Shown in pieces: positions 16,517 through 26,379 of a stretch of 64,000 bases of DNA. Below the pieces are notes generated by a model. It was not told the origin of the DNA. It was given only the letters and a program-made list of their open reading frames with translations, and searched no databases. Source of the stretch: Rosenbergiella epipactidis. Its GTDB lineage: Bacteria; Pseudomonadota; Gammaproteobacteria; Enterobacterales; Enterobacteriaceae. Both the position numbers and the translations under genes were made by a program. The stretch lies in NCBI RefSeq assembly GCF_018494055.1, contig NZ_JABBFQ010000001.1:532441-596440 (forward strand). The letters are read 5' to 3'. Numbering within the stretch: position 1 is the stretch's first letter; each line of letters starts with the position of its first letter.

Positions 16517-16630
16517 TTATTTCAGCCGCAGCTCTTTCATCGTAAAGTAATCGTCAACCACTTGGTCATACTCTTCGCGGGTAAATCCTTTCTGCTCGGG
16601 GTATTTATGGTTGAGCATCTGGATTAAGGG
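16517..16630 (-). pseudogene. Unidentified gene tail (about 36 codons)
   Basis: The minus-strand frame ends HKYPEQKGFTREEYDQVV, then DDYFTMKELRLK and a stop at 16517. The codon pattern looks like real coding sequence, but the 5' part is lost where an SSB tail begins on the other strand. I do not recognise the family. Confidence 0.4.
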
Positions 16631-16769
16631 GGCATGGTTAAGCGGCAAGCAAGAAGGCCAATCAAATGGCCATAGCCAACCTAAAAATAATACTCAGCAG
16701 ACTCAACGTAGTCAGCCACAGCAATCGAATGAGCCGCCAATGGACTTCGATGACGACGTATCCTTTTAG
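16623..16769 (+). pseudogene. ssb: C-terminal tail of a phage/plasmid-type single-stranded DNA-binding protein
   Basis: The plus-strand frame reads a Gln/Asn/Ser-rich linker (SGKQEGQSNGHSQPKN, then QRSQPQQSNEPP) ending MDFDDDVSF and a stop at 16769. SSB proteins carry a disordered linker like this and an acidic tip, classically MDFDDDIPF, that recruits repair proteins. The OB-fold domain is missing. The proline of the tip is Ser here. It marks a former phage, plasmid or integrative element. Confidence 0.75.
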
Positions 16770-16962
16770 CAACCAGTAATAACTCCCCTCCCAACTTAAT
16801 CTACGGAATTCCCATAAGCTTATCCGAGAAATAATCGGCGGTATTCTTACGCCAGTCTCTTGGTCAGAGAGAGGCATTAGCACGCTTTCCAGACGATGTC
16901 CGCAACCGAATGATATCTACTCTTTCTGGGCGCGTTCTGGTCATTGGGGAGAGGTAATCGCC

Positions 16963-17223
16963 ATGGTTATATTTGGGCATGGTGATGTCGATTACCAACG
17001 ACGGAAAAATCCTGACTGGAGGAATACAGGTTACACCGAGCAGGGAAAGCACAGAGCTGAGAATAACAAGGCAGCATTTAACCCTCCGCTACCAGAATCC
17101 ATGCTGGCAGAACGTGCAAGGAAGCGTGATGAAGAGGTAAAGAATAGGCTGAGGTTATGTAAAAGTCTGAAGGAGTCGTCATATCTAACTCAACGGTCGC
17201 GGCGACTAACCCATCAGTATTAA
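16963..17223 (+). CDS. Hypothetical protein, probable mobile-element remnant
   Basis: This 86-codon ORF starts at an ATG behind GGAGAGG. It is very basic (RRKNPDWRNTGY, ARKRDEEVKNRLR) and predicted helical towards the C-terminus. Its second half is the part duplicated at 14928-15062. It follows the SSB tail in the order expected of phage or ICE early genes. I do not recognise the family; it may itself be truncated. Confidence 0.4.
   Translation: MVIFGHGDVDYQRRKNPDWRNTGYTEQGKHRAENNKAAFNPPLPESMLAERARKRDEEVKNRLRLCKSLKESSYLTQRSRRLTHQY
17055..17188 (+). repeat. Imperfect direct repeat, copy 2
   Basis: Partner of 14928-15062. The two copies share the start AGCTGAGAATAACAAGGCA, the core GTGCAAGGAAGCGTGATGAA and the end AGGAGTCGTCATATCTAA. 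The roughly 2 kb between them holds the IS256 remnant, the PliC-like gene and the SSB tail. Confidence 0.85.
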
Positions 17224-17394
17224 AGCTAACTAGCAAGGTCTATTAACGTCAAGAATAACCAACTAAAGATTACTAGATAGTTCATTAGTGTATTGGATAA
17301 AATAGCGTACTCCATTTTTATGGTCATAATTAGTTTCTAAACGGGATTCACATTCGTATCAACGAATTTTAATAGATTTTTGTCTGAAGTAATA

Positions 17395-18338
17395 ATGAGT
17401 AATACAGCTATATGGTGCAGAAGGTTTGGAGTTCCAGAGGAAATACTTCAGATTGAAAATACGGACACAGAAGCGCTGAAAGAAAATTACATACGAGTAA
17501 AAATGAATCTTTCACCTATTAACGCTTCAGATTTGATTCCCGTAACTGGAGCATATGGCCACAGGATAACCCCTCCATTCATCGTTGGTTATGAAGGGGT
17601 CGGTGAAGTCCTTGTAGCAACTGATAAATGGTCACATTTGAAAGGAAGACGAGTCTTACCTTTGAGAGGTCCTGGAACGTGGCAGTCTATTGTCGATTGC
17701 AATGCTGAATTAGCAATTCCTGTCCCTACCAATATATCTGATGAGTTAGCTGCTAGAGCATACATCAATCCCTTAGCTGCACTAATGATGTTACGTTTTT
17801 TCCCAGTGAAAGGTAAAAGAGTTTTATTGACTGCTGCCGGATCTGACTGTGCTCTTTATCTTGGGCAGTGGGCTATACGCTTTGGGGCAAAATCAGTAGC
17901 GGGTATACACCGATCGCCAATACACCATAAAAAATTTCTTCATGTGGAATATTGCCAATAAGTCAGGATGACTTATCAGCAATACAGCATTATTCATCGA
18001 TGTCAGATGTAGTTTACGACGCTACGGGAGGCGACCTGGCGGAATTAATACTAAATCACTTACCTAAGGTGTCAAAATTCATCGGTTATGGCTCTTTATC
18101 TGGAAAGCCATATAAACAAGCGTTACATCACCCATCAGTAACCTGGTTTCATCTAAGAAATTATCTAGACAGAATACCTGTTCAACAGTAGCAATCGTTA
18201 TTTTTAGAAATATGGCCACTAATTAGTTGCAGCCTGTCAAACGCTACTTACACCTATCCAATTTCATCATGGAAGGATGCTTTGAAGCTGTATAAAACAC
18301 CCGGACGCATAATCAAGCCAATGCTGAAAATCAGTTAA
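17395..18338 (+). pseudogene. Medium-chain dehydrogenase/reductase (quinone/enoyl reductase type), frameshifted
   Basis: The first frame (17395-17961) has the GroES-like domain (NASDLIPVTGAYGHRITPPF, VGYEGVGEVL) and the start of the Rossmann fold (VKGKRVLLTAAGSDCALYLG). Near 17950 the frame shifts into a second segment (SMSDVVYDATGGDLAELIL, IGYGSLSGKPY), and near 18190 into a third (TYTYPISSWKDALKLYKTPG) that ends at 18338. Together they cover nearly the whole of a roughly 310-residue zinc-independent MDR enzyme, so this is a full-length gene inactivated by at least two frameshifts. Low GC and AT-rich codons set it apart from its neighbours, which suggests acquired DNA. Confidence 0.88.
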
Positions 18339-18711
18339 TAACATAGACAGGCCTCATGGCCGTCTACCTCACCCAATAACAATGCGAGCTTCAGACAGAG
18401 GCTATGAAAGACATTCAGTTTAAGCATGAGCTTGTGTGTGTTGAAGTGGGACGAGATATATAAAATTCGTATAAAAATTACGGGGAAATTCATGGATTAG
18501 GGTCTCGATGATTACATAAATTTTTTCTTTTCTATAAGAACAGCAGCAGTGATGATTGCAGCATTTAGCTCTGCCAGAGCATCATAAATAAGCAATAAGT
18601 CCACACAAAAAAGTATCGATTTATAATAGAAGATTGAACTTGAGAGAAAGGATGAGATTAAAAACAATCTGGTTTTGAATTCAAAAATGAGGTTACTCGA
18701 CCAGTTTACTT
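18339..18711. other. Gene-free AT-rich stretch
   Basis: Stops are frequent in all frames. The last 40 bases (around 18665-18711) may be out-of-frame integrase sequence continuing into the fragment downstream. I see nothing else. Confidence 0.45.
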
Positions 18712-18987
18712 ATGACGCTAAGAGGGAAAGCAGCTTTGAAGGTTGCAGGCATCACAGACAGGAAAGCATATCAATCTCGTCATACCTATGCCTGCTGGTC
18801 TTTAGCTGCTGGAGCTAACCCCAATTTTATTGCTAACCAAATGGGTCATGCCAACGCGCAGAGGGTTCACAATGTGTACGGGTCTTGGATGCCTGAAAAT
18901 GATGAGACTCAAAGAGCGATGCTGAACAACAAATTAAACGATTTTGCCCCATCATTGCCCCATGGATTAAAGGTGGTCAATAAATAA
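18712..18987 (+). pseudogene. C-terminal fragment of a tyrosine-family integrase
   Basis: The last 91 residues of a phage/ICE-type tyrosine recombinase contain three catalytic elements: the Arg-His of YQSRHTYACWSLAAG, the His of NQMGHAN and the nucleophile Tyr of HNVYGSW. The N-terminal arm- and core-binding domains and the first catalytic Arg are missing, so it cannot recombine. With the SSB tail it shows that a mobile element once integrated next to the flagellar genes. Confidence 0.9.
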
Positions 18988-19013
18988 CTATATATATCAT
19001 AAATTTAACCCCT

Positions 19014-19313
19014 TTACACCGACATATTCATTACTTCGTTATAAGCCGCAATCATTTTATTACGCACTTGCACGCCTAACTGTAATGAAACCGTGGCTTT
19101 CTGTATCGACACCATTAAATCATTGATCCCCACCTCACTATGGCCTAACTCCACCTCGCGAACTTGTTGTGCGGCATGATCCTGGTACTGACTGATCCCA
19201 TTAAGCATGGAAGAAAATACCGATGAAAAGGGCTGTTCCGTCCCCTCGTGACGGGTTGAAATGCTCGATAAAGGTGTCGATTCGGGTAAGTTAATGGCAG
19301 ATACCGTAGTCAC
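19014..19313 (-). CDS. fliE: Flagellar basal body protein FliE
   Basis: FliE joins the MS ring to the proximal rod. The C-terminal half (SEVGINDLMVSIQKATVSLQ then LGVQVRNKMIAAYNEVMNMSV) is the conserved part of the family. I chose the GTG at 19313 because AGGAG ends 8 nt upstream, inside the longer TTG-started frame; this gives 99 residues (104 in E. coli). It is monocistronic and divergent from fliF, as in E. coli. The 219-bp divergent region should hold class 2 (FlhDC) control sites, but I did not identify them. Confidence 0.93.
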   Translation of the reverse strand: MTTVSAINLPESTPLSSISTRHEGTEQPFSSVFSSMLNGISQYQDHAAQQVREVELGHSEVGINDLMVSIQKATVSLQLGVQVRNKMIAAYNEVMNMSV

Positions 19314-19532
19314 GATAAGTCTCCTAAATGTCAAAGTATCCTCACACTCTAGCAGCCTGCTAATGATTCAAATCTAAAAATTAACCCCGAAAAGATCCCC
19401 TCATTCGACCATTACTTCCTCTCAGAACTCAAATAATAAGCCTGATAAAGAGTCATTATTAATTTGTGTCAATGAGGAGAATCATGTGCTGTCACATCAC
19501 ATCCACCGCTGGGCTTCAGTAGGAGTGTCTGT

Positions 19533-21176
19533 ATGAGCATTAACACAGCCACCCTACCCACGTCTCTATGGAGCAGAGTCCAGCAATCTATCGCTACCTT
19601 GCGCGACCAACAGAAGGTGGTCTTTATCGTGGCTGCCGCACTGTCCATAGCAGTGATTGCGGCTCTCGCCTTATGGGCGAGAAGCCCTGATTATCGGACA
19701 CTCTATGGTTCATTATCCGAAGCCGAAGGCGGAAATATCGTCAGCGCCTTAACTAAAATGAACGTCCCTTACCAACTCGATACCGATACTGGTGCCATTC
19801 TTGTTCCTCATCAGCAAGTCAGGGAGCTTCGTTTACGGCTAGCGAGCCAAGGATTACCGAAAAGTAGCACTACGGGGTTTGAGTTACTGGATGATGAAAA
19901 ATTTGGCTTAAGCCAGTTTAACGAACAAGTGAATTTTCAACGCGCGTTAGCCGGAGAGCTTTCGCGCACTATTGAAACACTCGATCCCGTCATGACCGCC
20001 CGGGTGCATCTCGCTATTCCTCGGCCCAGTGTCTTCGTGCGGGAAAAACAGCCGCCGACTGCTGCCGTCACGCTTAAATTACAACCTGGGCGCGTGCTTG
20101 ATGCCTCACAAATCAATGCTGTGGTGCACTTAGTCGCCAGTAGCGTGGCGGGGATGAGTGCCGATAATGTGACGGTGGTCGATCAAGCGGGCGAACTGCT
20201 TTCTGGCGCGGGATTAGCCGCACAAACGCAAAATACCACGCAATTAAAATATACCCAGCGTGTTGAAAAAACGGTGCAGCAACGTATTGAGCAGTTACTA
20301 CGTCCAATGCTGGGGCAACAGAATGTTCGCGCGCAAGTCACTGCCGAGATCAATTTCGACCGTCAAGAACAGACCGATGAACGTTATCAACCCAATAGTG
20401 ATGCGGCTAAACAAGCCATTCGCTCCGCACAACGTAGCCAGAGCGAGTTAAACGCACAGCAAGCCGAGGGCGTTCCAGGGGCTTTATCGAATCAACCCAC
20501 ACCGCCAGCCCAAGCCAATATCGAAGGCAATAAGCACACCGCGGCACAAGCAGACAATACCGCCGCTACGAAGAAAACACCGCTGCAAAGGAACAATGAA
20601 AGTACCGTCAACTACGAACTCGATAAAACCACTCGCCATACCCAGTTGAGCACCGGTGGCATCAAGCGACTCTCTGTGGCCGTCGTGGTGAATTATCAAC
20701 AGGATAAGGAAGGTAAAGACGTCGCCCTCTCCACCGAGCAAATCAATCAAATAACCAGTTTGGTTAAACAAGCGATGGGCTTTTCCGAGGCGCGTGGTGA
20801 TAGCGTTAATGTGGTCAATACCCCTTTTAGCGCACAGGAATTTGCCGACGATGCCCTACCTTGGTGGCAACAGTCTCAATGGATTGCCTTGGCGACTCAG
20901 GCATTACGCTGGTTAGTGGTCATCATCATCGCCCTCGTGCTCTACCGCAAAATTGTGTCACCCGCTTTCCGCCACGTTCAACAGACGCTCAACCCACCGG
21001 TTGTCGAGACACCTCAAGAAACCAGCGTGGTTGATCCAAGTCTTAACGAGGCGGCACGCAAAGCACAGTTACGGATCAATGCCGAGCAGATGAGTCAACG
21101 AATTCGAACAATGTCAGAAAATGAGCCTCAAGTGGTGGCCTTAGTGATCCGCGATTGGATGGGAAGTGAACTATGA
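19533..21176 (+). CDS. fliF: Flagellar MS-ring protein FliF
   Basis: FliF forms the inner membrane MS ring on which the flagellum assembles. At 547 residues it is near the family norm. There is a membrane helix at about 27-48, then the ring-building motifs ([51 protein letters not shown]), a long Gln/Ala-rich periplasmic loop, a second helix at about 450-470 and the C-terminal FliG-binding tail. AGGAG lies 7 nt upstream. It is the first gene of a fourteen-gene operon. Confidence 0.96.
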   Translation: MSINTATLPTSLWSRVQQSIATLRDQQKVVFIVAAALSIAVIAALALWARSPDYRTLYGSLSEAEGGNIVSALTKMNVPYQLDTDTGAILVPHQQVRELRLRLASQGLPKSSTTGFELLDDEKFGLSQFNEQVNFQRALAGELSRTIETLDPVMTARVHLAIPRPSVFVREKQPPTAAVTLKLQPGRVLDASQINAVVHLVASSVAGMSADNVTVVDQAGELLSGAGLAAQTQNTTQLKYTQRVEKTVQQRIEQLLRPMLGQQNVRAQVTAEINFDRQEQTDERYQPNSDAAKQAIRSAQRSQSELNAQQAEGVPGALSNQPTPPAQANIEGNKHTAAQADNTAATKKTPLQRNNESTVNYELDKTTRHTQLSTGGIKRLSVAVVVNYQQDKEGKDVALSTEQINQITSLVKQAMGFSEARGDSVNVVNTPFSAQEFADDALPWWQQSQWIALATQALRWLVVIIIALVLYRKIVSPAFRHVQQTLNPPVVETPQETSVVDPSLNEAARKAQLRINAEQMSQRIRTMSENEPQVVALVIRDWMGSEL

Positions 21177-22165
21177 AAATGACCGGCACGGATCGCAGTG
21201 CAATATTAATGATGACCCTCGGTGAGGAGCGCGCGGCAGAGGTCTTTAAACACCTTAATCAGCGCGAAGTCCAACACCTGAGTAGTGCGATGGCGACCAT
21301 GCGTCAAGTGTCCCATCAGCAATTGACCCATGTGCTGCAGCAATTCGAGCAAGATGCGGAGCAATATGCTGCGCTATCCATTAATTCGAATGATTATTTG
21401 CGTACCGTTCTGATTAAAGCCTTGGGCGAAGAACGCGCCAGCAGTTTGTTGGAAGATTTATTGGAAACGCGCGATACCACCTCCGGCATGGATACGTTGA
21501 ACCTGATGGATCCGCCTTCTGCTGCCGACTTGATTCGCGAGGAGCACCCGCAAATTATCGCCACCATCTTGGTCCATTTAAAACGTTCACAAGCCGCCGA
21601 TATCTTGGCGCAGTTCGATGAGCGTTTACGCCAAGATGTTATGCTGCGGATTGCCACCTTCGGCGGCGTACAACCGGCAGCCTTGGCGGAACTCACCGAG
21701 GTACTGAATAACCTGCTCGATGGTCAAAATATTAAGCGTGCCAAGATGGGAGGAATTCGTACCGCGGCTGAAATTCTCAACTTAATGAAATCTCAGCAAG
21801 AAGAGACCATTATCGATGCAGTTCGTGCCTTTGACGGCGATCTTGCGCAGAAAATTATCGACGAAATGTTCCTCTTCGAAAATCTGGTGGATGTCGACGA
21901 CCGCAGCCTACAACGCTTACTGCAAGAGATCGATGCAGAACAATTATTGATTGCACTCAAAGGTGCAGATAACGCACTGCGTGACAAATTCTTGAATAAC
22001 ATGTCGACGCGTGCTGCCGATATTTTACGTGATGACTTGGTCAACCGTGGCCCAGTACGTCTATCCGATGTGGAAACGGCACAAAAAGCCATTCTACTGG
22101 TTGTGAGAAAGCTTGCCGAAAGCGGCGATATGGTCATTGGAGGTGCAGATGAAGCCTATGTCTAA
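21173..22165 (+). CDS. fliG: Flagellar motor switch protein FliG
   Basis: FliG is the rotor protein that interacts with MotA and transmits torque. The protein has 330 residues (331 in E. coli), with the EHPQ motif ([17 protein letters not shown]) and the charged C-terminal torque helix region ([20 protein letters not shown], then [20 protein letters not shown]). It overlaps fliF by 4 nt. Confidence 0.96.
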   Translation: MKMTGTDRSAILMMTLGEERAAEVFKHLNQREVQHLSSAMATMRQVSHQQLTHVLQQFEQDAEQYAALSINSNDYLRTVLIKALGEERASSLLEDLLETRDTTSGMDTLNLMDPPSAADLIREEHPQIIATILVHLKRSQAADILAQFDERLRQDVMLRIATFGGVQPAALAELTEVLNNLLDGQNIKRAKMGGIRTAAEILNLMKSQQEETIIDAVRAFDGDLAQKIIDEMFLFENLVDVDDRSLQRLLQEIDAEQLLIALKGADNALRDKFLNNMSTRAADILRDDLVNRGPVRLSDVETAQKAILLVVRKLAESGDMVIGGADEAYV

Positions 22166-22850
22166 ACAAGATCCCTCAATCCCGTGGCAGAAATGGCAAC
22201 CGCAACAGTTTGGCGAGCCTGGACATACTGCGGTCACCGTGCCAGCCGACCCACTGCCCGTCAGTGCGCCAGCGCCGACGGCAACGCTCGAAGCCCAACA
22301 AGAGATTGAAGCCTTTCGTGCTGCAGTACGCGATAAGGCTTGGGAAGAAGGCTATGCCGTCGGTTTCGCTCAGGGTGAACGCGAAGGCTTGCAACACGCC
22401 ACCCAGCAGGCGAGTGAGCAGGCTAGCGCCCAACAACACCAGGCACTGGCCAGTGTGGAAAAACTGGTGCAACAGGTAACCTTATCATTCGATCTGCTGG
22501 AGGAGACCGTCAGCTATCGATTAGTACAATTAGCCTTGGAAATTGCACACCAACTGACAGGAGAAGAGGTCAGCCACGATGCGCGAATGGTGATGACGCA
22601 AGTCAAACAGTTATTGGCCCAAGAAGCACTGCTTAGCGGTACTCTCACGCTAAAAATGAACCCACAAGACCATCAATGTCTGCAAGGCCAACTGTCGACA
22701 CTCACCGAACATCCGCGTTGGGAAGTGGTGGTAGATAATAGCTTATCGCGCGGTGATTGCCGTTTAGTCAGTGAAGAGGGTGAACTTGAGAGCGCCCTCT
22801 CCACCCGTTGGCAAAGCTTATGCGAACTCGCGCAACAGGGAGTCTACTAA
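22149..22850 (+). CDS. fliH: Flagellar export regulator FliH
   Basis: FliH binds the FliI ATPase and docks it at the export gate. I use the ATG at 22149, because GGAGG sits about 5 nt before it; this overlaps the end of fliG by 17 nt and gives 233 residues (228 in E. coli). The start resembles other FliH proteins ([11 protein letters not shown]). A Glu/Gln/Ala-rich helical region with GxxxG-like spacing ([17 protein letters not shown]) and the C-terminal FliH domain follow. Confidence 0.93.
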   Translation: MKPMSKQDPSIPWQKWQPQQFGEPGHTAVTVPADPLPVSAPAPTATLEAQQEIEAFRAAVRDKAWEEGYAVGFAQGEREGLQHATQQASEQASAQQHQALASVEKLVQQVTLSFDLLEETVSYRLVQLALEIAHQLTGEEVSHDARMVMTQVKQLLAQEALLSGTLTLKMNPQDHQCLQGQLSTLTEHPRWEVVVDNSLSRGDCRLVSEEGELESALSTRWQSLCELAQQGVY

Positions 22851-24214
22851 TGCTTGCGCTACATCGCTGGATGGCACGGTTAGACCGTTTCGAGCAAAGC
22901 CTCAGCACCACTTTCGCCCCTCGCCATTATGGCTACCTGACTCGCGCAACAGGCTTAGTGTTAGAAGTCAGTGGCTTGCAATTGCCGCTAGGCAGTCGCT
23001 GTTGGATTGAGCGCGAACACGATGCAATTGAAAAAAAATGCGAAGCGCAGGTGGTGGGTTTTAAAGGCAACCAGCTCTACTTAATGCCACTCGGAGCTAT
23101 GGAGGGGATCCGCCCAGGATGCAGGGTCTATGCATCGCTAGGTAAGGCGGGGATGGAAGGGAGCCTACCTCTAGGCCCCGCCCTGCTTGGTCGGGTTGTC
23201 GACAGTTGTGGCCGCCCCTTGGATAATAGCCCGTTGCCGCCCTTAGAGACGGGAAAACTGACTACCCCACCGCTTAATCCCTTACTGCGCAAGCCGATTG
23301 ATCAGGTATTGGATACCGGAGTCAGGGCCATTAACGGGTTACTCTCGGTGGGCCGGGGTCAGCGGATGGGCTTATTTGCCGGGTCAGGCGTTGGCAAGAG
23401 TGTGCTATTGGGCATGATGGCCCGCTACACCAGTGCCGATGTCATTGTGGTCGGCCTTATCGGTGAACGTGGCCGCGAAGTAAAAGATTTTATCCAACAT
23501 ATTCTTGGCGAGGAGGGATTATCACGGGCAGTCGTCGTGGCCGCCCCGGCAGATGTTTCCCCCTTATTACGGTTACAAGGCGCAAGTTATGCCACGCGGA
23601 TTGCCGAAGATTTTCGCGACCGCGGTTACAACGTGCTGCTAATTATGGATTCGTTAACCCGATATGCCATGGCACAACGGGAAATCGCGTTAGCGATTGG
23701 CGAACCTCCCGCCACCAAAGGCTATCCGCCCTCGGTATTCGCTAAACTTCCGGCACTGGTCGAACGAGCGGGCAATAGCGAGAGTATTAATGGATCGATT
23801 ACCGCTTTCTATACCGTGTTAACAGAAGGTGATGATCAGCAAGACCCCATCGCCGACGCAGCGCGCGCCATTCTTGATGGCCATATCGTCCTATCTCGTG
23901 AACTTGCCGAATCAGGTCACTACCCAGCTATCGATGTTGAAGCGTCGATCAGTCGAGTGATGCACGAGATTGTCTCGCCTGAGCAGTTGCAGCATGCACG
24001 CGAATGCAAACGATTATTGGCACTGTATCAGCGTAACCAAGACTTAATCAGTGTTGGCGCTTACACCGCAGGCTCCGATCCGCGATTGGATAGGGCAATC
24101 GAACGCTACCCGGAAATTTGTCGGTACTTGCAGCAAGAGATTAATGAACGTTGTGATTACACGCAGGCGTGTAGTGCGCTCGCGGCACTGGTCTCAGTGA
24201 ATGAGGAGGAGTAA
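22850..24214 (+). CDS. fliI: Flagellum-specific ATPase FliI
   Basis: FliI is the F1-beta-like ATPase of the flagellar type III export apparatus. The start is ATG at 22850, overlapping the fliH stop as TAATG with GGGAG upstream, and it gives 454 residues (457 in E. coli). Walker A is [15 protein letters not shown], the Walker B region is [18 protein letters not shown], and the conserved [14 protein letters not shown] segment is present. Confidence 0.96.
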   Translation: MLALHRWMARLDRFEQSLSTTFAPRHYGYLTRATGLVLEVSGLQLPLGSRCWIEREHDAIEKKCEAQVVGFKGNQLYLMPLGAMEGIRPGCRVYASLGKAGMEGSLPLGPALLGRVVDSCGRPLDNSPLPPLETGKLTTPPLNPLLRKPIDQVLDTGVRAINGLLSVGRGQRMGLFAGSGVGKSVLLGMMARYTSADVIVVGLIGERGREVKDFIQHILGEEGLSRAVVVAAPADVSPLLRLQGASYATRIAEDFRDRGYNVLLIMDSLTRYAMAQREIALAIGEPPATKGYPPSVFAKLPALVERAGNSESINGSITAFYTVLTEGDDQQDPIADAARAILDGHIVLSRELAESGHYPAIDVEASISRVMHEIVSPEQLQHARECKRLLALYQRNQDLISVGAYTAGSDPRLDRAIERYPEICRYLQQEINERCDYTQACSALAALVSVNEEE

Positions 24215-24654
24215 TGAGTCATAAAAGCGTTTTAGAGGTATTAAAAGAGCGGGCAACGGTTCAGCTCGATAACGTTAGCCAGCAGCTGGCGACGTTACAA
24301 AACGAGCGTCAACAGGCTAACGCGCAGCAACAGCTACTGCAGCACTACCGCCATGATTATCAACAACTGCTGCGTCATGAGTCGGAAGGCGGGATCTACG
24401 GCTACCGCCGCGATAATTACCATGATTTTTTACATACCGTCGAGCAGGCCCTGAGCGCGCAAGATGCTGCGGTCGAGGTGCTCGACCAACAGCAACATCA
24501 TCTGCTAGGCGATTGGCAACAGTCGCGAAAAAAAGTTAACGCGCTACAGGTGCTACTAGAACGCCGCCATCAACGCGATACGCTGAGCCAGGCTCGCGCC
24601 CAACAGAAATCCAATGATGAATTTGCTACCCGTCGTTTTCAAGGAAAAGAGTGA
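24214..24654 (+). CDS. fliJ: Flagellar export chaperone FliJ
   Basis: FliJ is a two-helix coiled-coil protein that acts like the gamma subunit of the FliI ring. It has 146 residues (147 in E. coli) and is rich in Gln and charged residues throughout. Its start codon overlaps the fliI stop by one base. Sequence conservation in this family is low; position and coiled-coil character carry the call. Confidence 0.93.
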   Translation: MSHKSVLEVLKERATVQLDNVSQQLATLQNERQQANAQQQLLQHYRHDYQQLLRHESEGGIYGYRRDNYHDFLHTVEQALSAQDAAVEVLDQQQHHLLGDWQQSRKKVNALQVLLERRHQRDTLSQARAQQKSNDEFATRRFQGKE

Positions 24655-25733
24655 TGACCATTAGCCTAGTAACGCTGCTCGCCCCCCCCGGGAAAGTCGT
24701 GAAGTTACCGCATTCAACGACGCTCAAGCCTGAAACATGCCTCACCGACGATCGTCTTACCCCCACTTTCGGTGATCTCTTGGCCCCTCAACACCACGCA
24801 ATAAAATCCCTCGCGCGGAGTAAAGCCGAGCCCAAGCCTGAAACGCTTGATATTGATAGCCAGGAGCGTTCTAAGCCAGCGCAGGCGACGACATTGCTTA
24901 ACCTCGTTAGCGCAATGTTACCTACGGCGCCGCAAAGTCAGAGTCCACTGTCCTCTAGCCCCTCGACGCTCTCTGAGTCAGATATCGAACCGTCCACCTC
25001 ACCCGGTGTAACACATTCTGCAGCGCATGTAGGCCCCGCCCTCGCCGCGAAAAAAGGTATGCTTAACGCTACGCTAGACCCACACTCTGCACAGCAGACG
25101 CTCGAGACTCGGCAGCCTCTCACCCCGACAGTGCCTACCGCACTCGCTGCCGCGACAGCGCCGTTGCTGCCACACTCTGTCATGACGGTGCAAACCTCAG
25201 TAAACGATTCCCGTACACCTCACGCTTTCACGGCCTCCTTGCCACTGACACAGTCCCCCTCCTTTCCTGAACTCGCCCTCCAGCCGGCGAGCGCTCAAGA
25301 ATTAAAGGCCCCCTTAGGGTCTCTACAGTGGCAACGTGATCTGTCACAGCAGATTATTTTTCATAAGCCAGGGCAACAGACTATCCACTTGAAATTGCAT
25401 CCAGAAGAGTTGGGGGATGTGAAGATTTCGATGACGGTGAATAAGGACCATGCTGAGTTAGTCATGCTCTCCAATCACGGGCAAGTCAGATCAGCCTTAG
25501 AGGCAGCCCTGCCGCAGTTACGCCAAGCGTTGGCCGATAACGGTATTCAATTGGGGAACAGTCAAGTGGGTCACGACGCGGCATCAGGGCAACAGTCAGC
25601 GTTCTCATCGCATCAGACCCCTGAACCGCCCAGTGTTACGCTGACGCAAGGCGAGGTCCACGAGCCATCGTCCTCGGCAGAGACTCCCCCCGCACTGCTA
25701 CGTGATGGCAGTCAAATCTCACTGCTGGTCTAA
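24654..25733 (+). CDS. fliK: Flagellar hook-length control protein FliK
   Basis: FliK measures the hook and switches export specificity to filament proteins. It has 359 residues. The N-terminal two thirds are Pro/Thr/Ser/Ala-rich and unstructured, as expected for the ruler. The C-terminal switch domain is conserved (LHPEELGDVKISMTVNKDHA, then NHGQVRSALEAALPQLRQAL). The start is ATG at 24654, with AAGGA 8 nt upstream, overlapping the fliJ stop. Confidence 0.93.
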   Translation: MTISLVTLLAPPGKVVKLPHSTTLKPETCLTDDRLTPTFGDLLAPQHHAIKSLARSKAEPKPETLDIDSQERSKPAQATTLLNLVSAMLPTAPQSQSPLSSSPSTLSESDIEPSTSPGVTHSAAHVGPALAAKKGMLNATLDPHSAQQTLETRQPLTPTVPTALAAATAPLLPHSVMTVQTSVNDSRTPHAFTASLPLTQSPSFPELALQPASAQELKAPLGSLQWQRDLSQQIIFHKPGQQTIHLKLHPEELGDVKISMTVNKDHAELVMLSNHGQVRSALEAALPQLRQALADNGIQLGNSQVGHDAASGQQSAFSSHQTPEPPSVTLTQGEVHEPSSSAETPPALLRDGSQISLLV

Positions 25734-25736
25734 CGC

Positions 25737-25765
25737 TTCGCTCGGTCGATTAAAGACTGAGCGAA
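25737..25765 (+). other. Hairpin between fliK and fliL
   Basis: TTCGCTCGGTC and GACTGAGCGAA pair over 11 bp (one G-U) around a 7-nt loop, 3 nt after the fliK stop. The 143-bp gap to fliL is the only sizeable gap in the operon. With no T-run, partial termination or mRNA processing seems more likely than a full stop. A weak sigma-28-like -10 (GCCGATTA, about 25801-25808) lies between the hairpin and fliL, but its -35 match is poor. Confidence 0.45.
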
Positions 25766-25876
25766 CACCCTAATATCGCCAAGTAAACTACCGCTATTCC
25801 GCCGATTACCCCTCTTTCAACCTTGGATAATAAGCCTCACACCAATTTAATTGCTAATGAAAGGATATCGGGACTC

Positions 25877-26374
25877 ATGTCGACCAAATCCGAATCAACC
25901 CACAAATCCGCCCGTAAATGGATCATTATTTTACTCGTCATCGTGCTTATTGCCTGCGGTGCGGCAGGCTACGCGGTGTGGAAACTGCAGGCGTTGACGA
26001 CTTCACCCCAGACTCAGACGCTAACCCAAGTCCCTGAGGAGGTCACCGTCCCTCAACCCCTTTTCTACCCGCTTGAACCTTTTACCGTTAACTTGGTGGA
26101 GTCAGCCTCCCAAGATGAGCGCGTGCTCTACGTTGGCTTCACGTTGCGGCTTAAGGATATGCACACCGAGGAGCGTTTAGTGAAGTACTTGCCGGAAGTC
26201 AGAAGCCGGATTCTATTGCTGCTCAGCCATCAAGAACAATCGGCGCTGCAAACCGAAGAAGGTAAAACGGCATTATCGGCGGAAATCAAACAAGTATTAA
26301 AGCCCCCTTTCGCTCCCGGATTACCTGAGCAGGATGTCGCCGATATTCTCTATACCACCTTTATTTTGAGGTAG
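25877..26374 (+). CDS. fliL: Flagellar basal body-associated protein FliL
   Basis: FliL is a single-span inner membrane protein that supports stator function. I take the ATG at 25877 (165 residues; E. coli 154) rather than a TTG 18 codons upstream. The membrane helix is at about residues 15-36. The periplasmic domain has PLFYPLEPFTVNLVE, YVGFTLRLKD and YLPEVRSRILLLLS, and the end is DVADILYTTFILR. Confidence 0.94.
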   Translation: MSTKSESTHKSARKWIIILLVIVLIACGAAGYAVWKLQALTTSPQTQTLTQVPEEVTVPQPLFYPLEPFTVNLVESASQDERVLYVGFTLRLKDMHTEERLVKYLPEVRSRILLLLSHQEQSALQTEEGKTALSAEIKQVLKPPFAPGLPEQDVADILYTTFILR

Positions 26375-26379
26375 CAGTA

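Noticed and set aside
16662..16883. Minus-strand ORF over the SSB tail region
   Set aside because: It is opposite the clearly recognisable SSB C-terminal frame, and its hydrophobic composition comes from reading that strand backwards.
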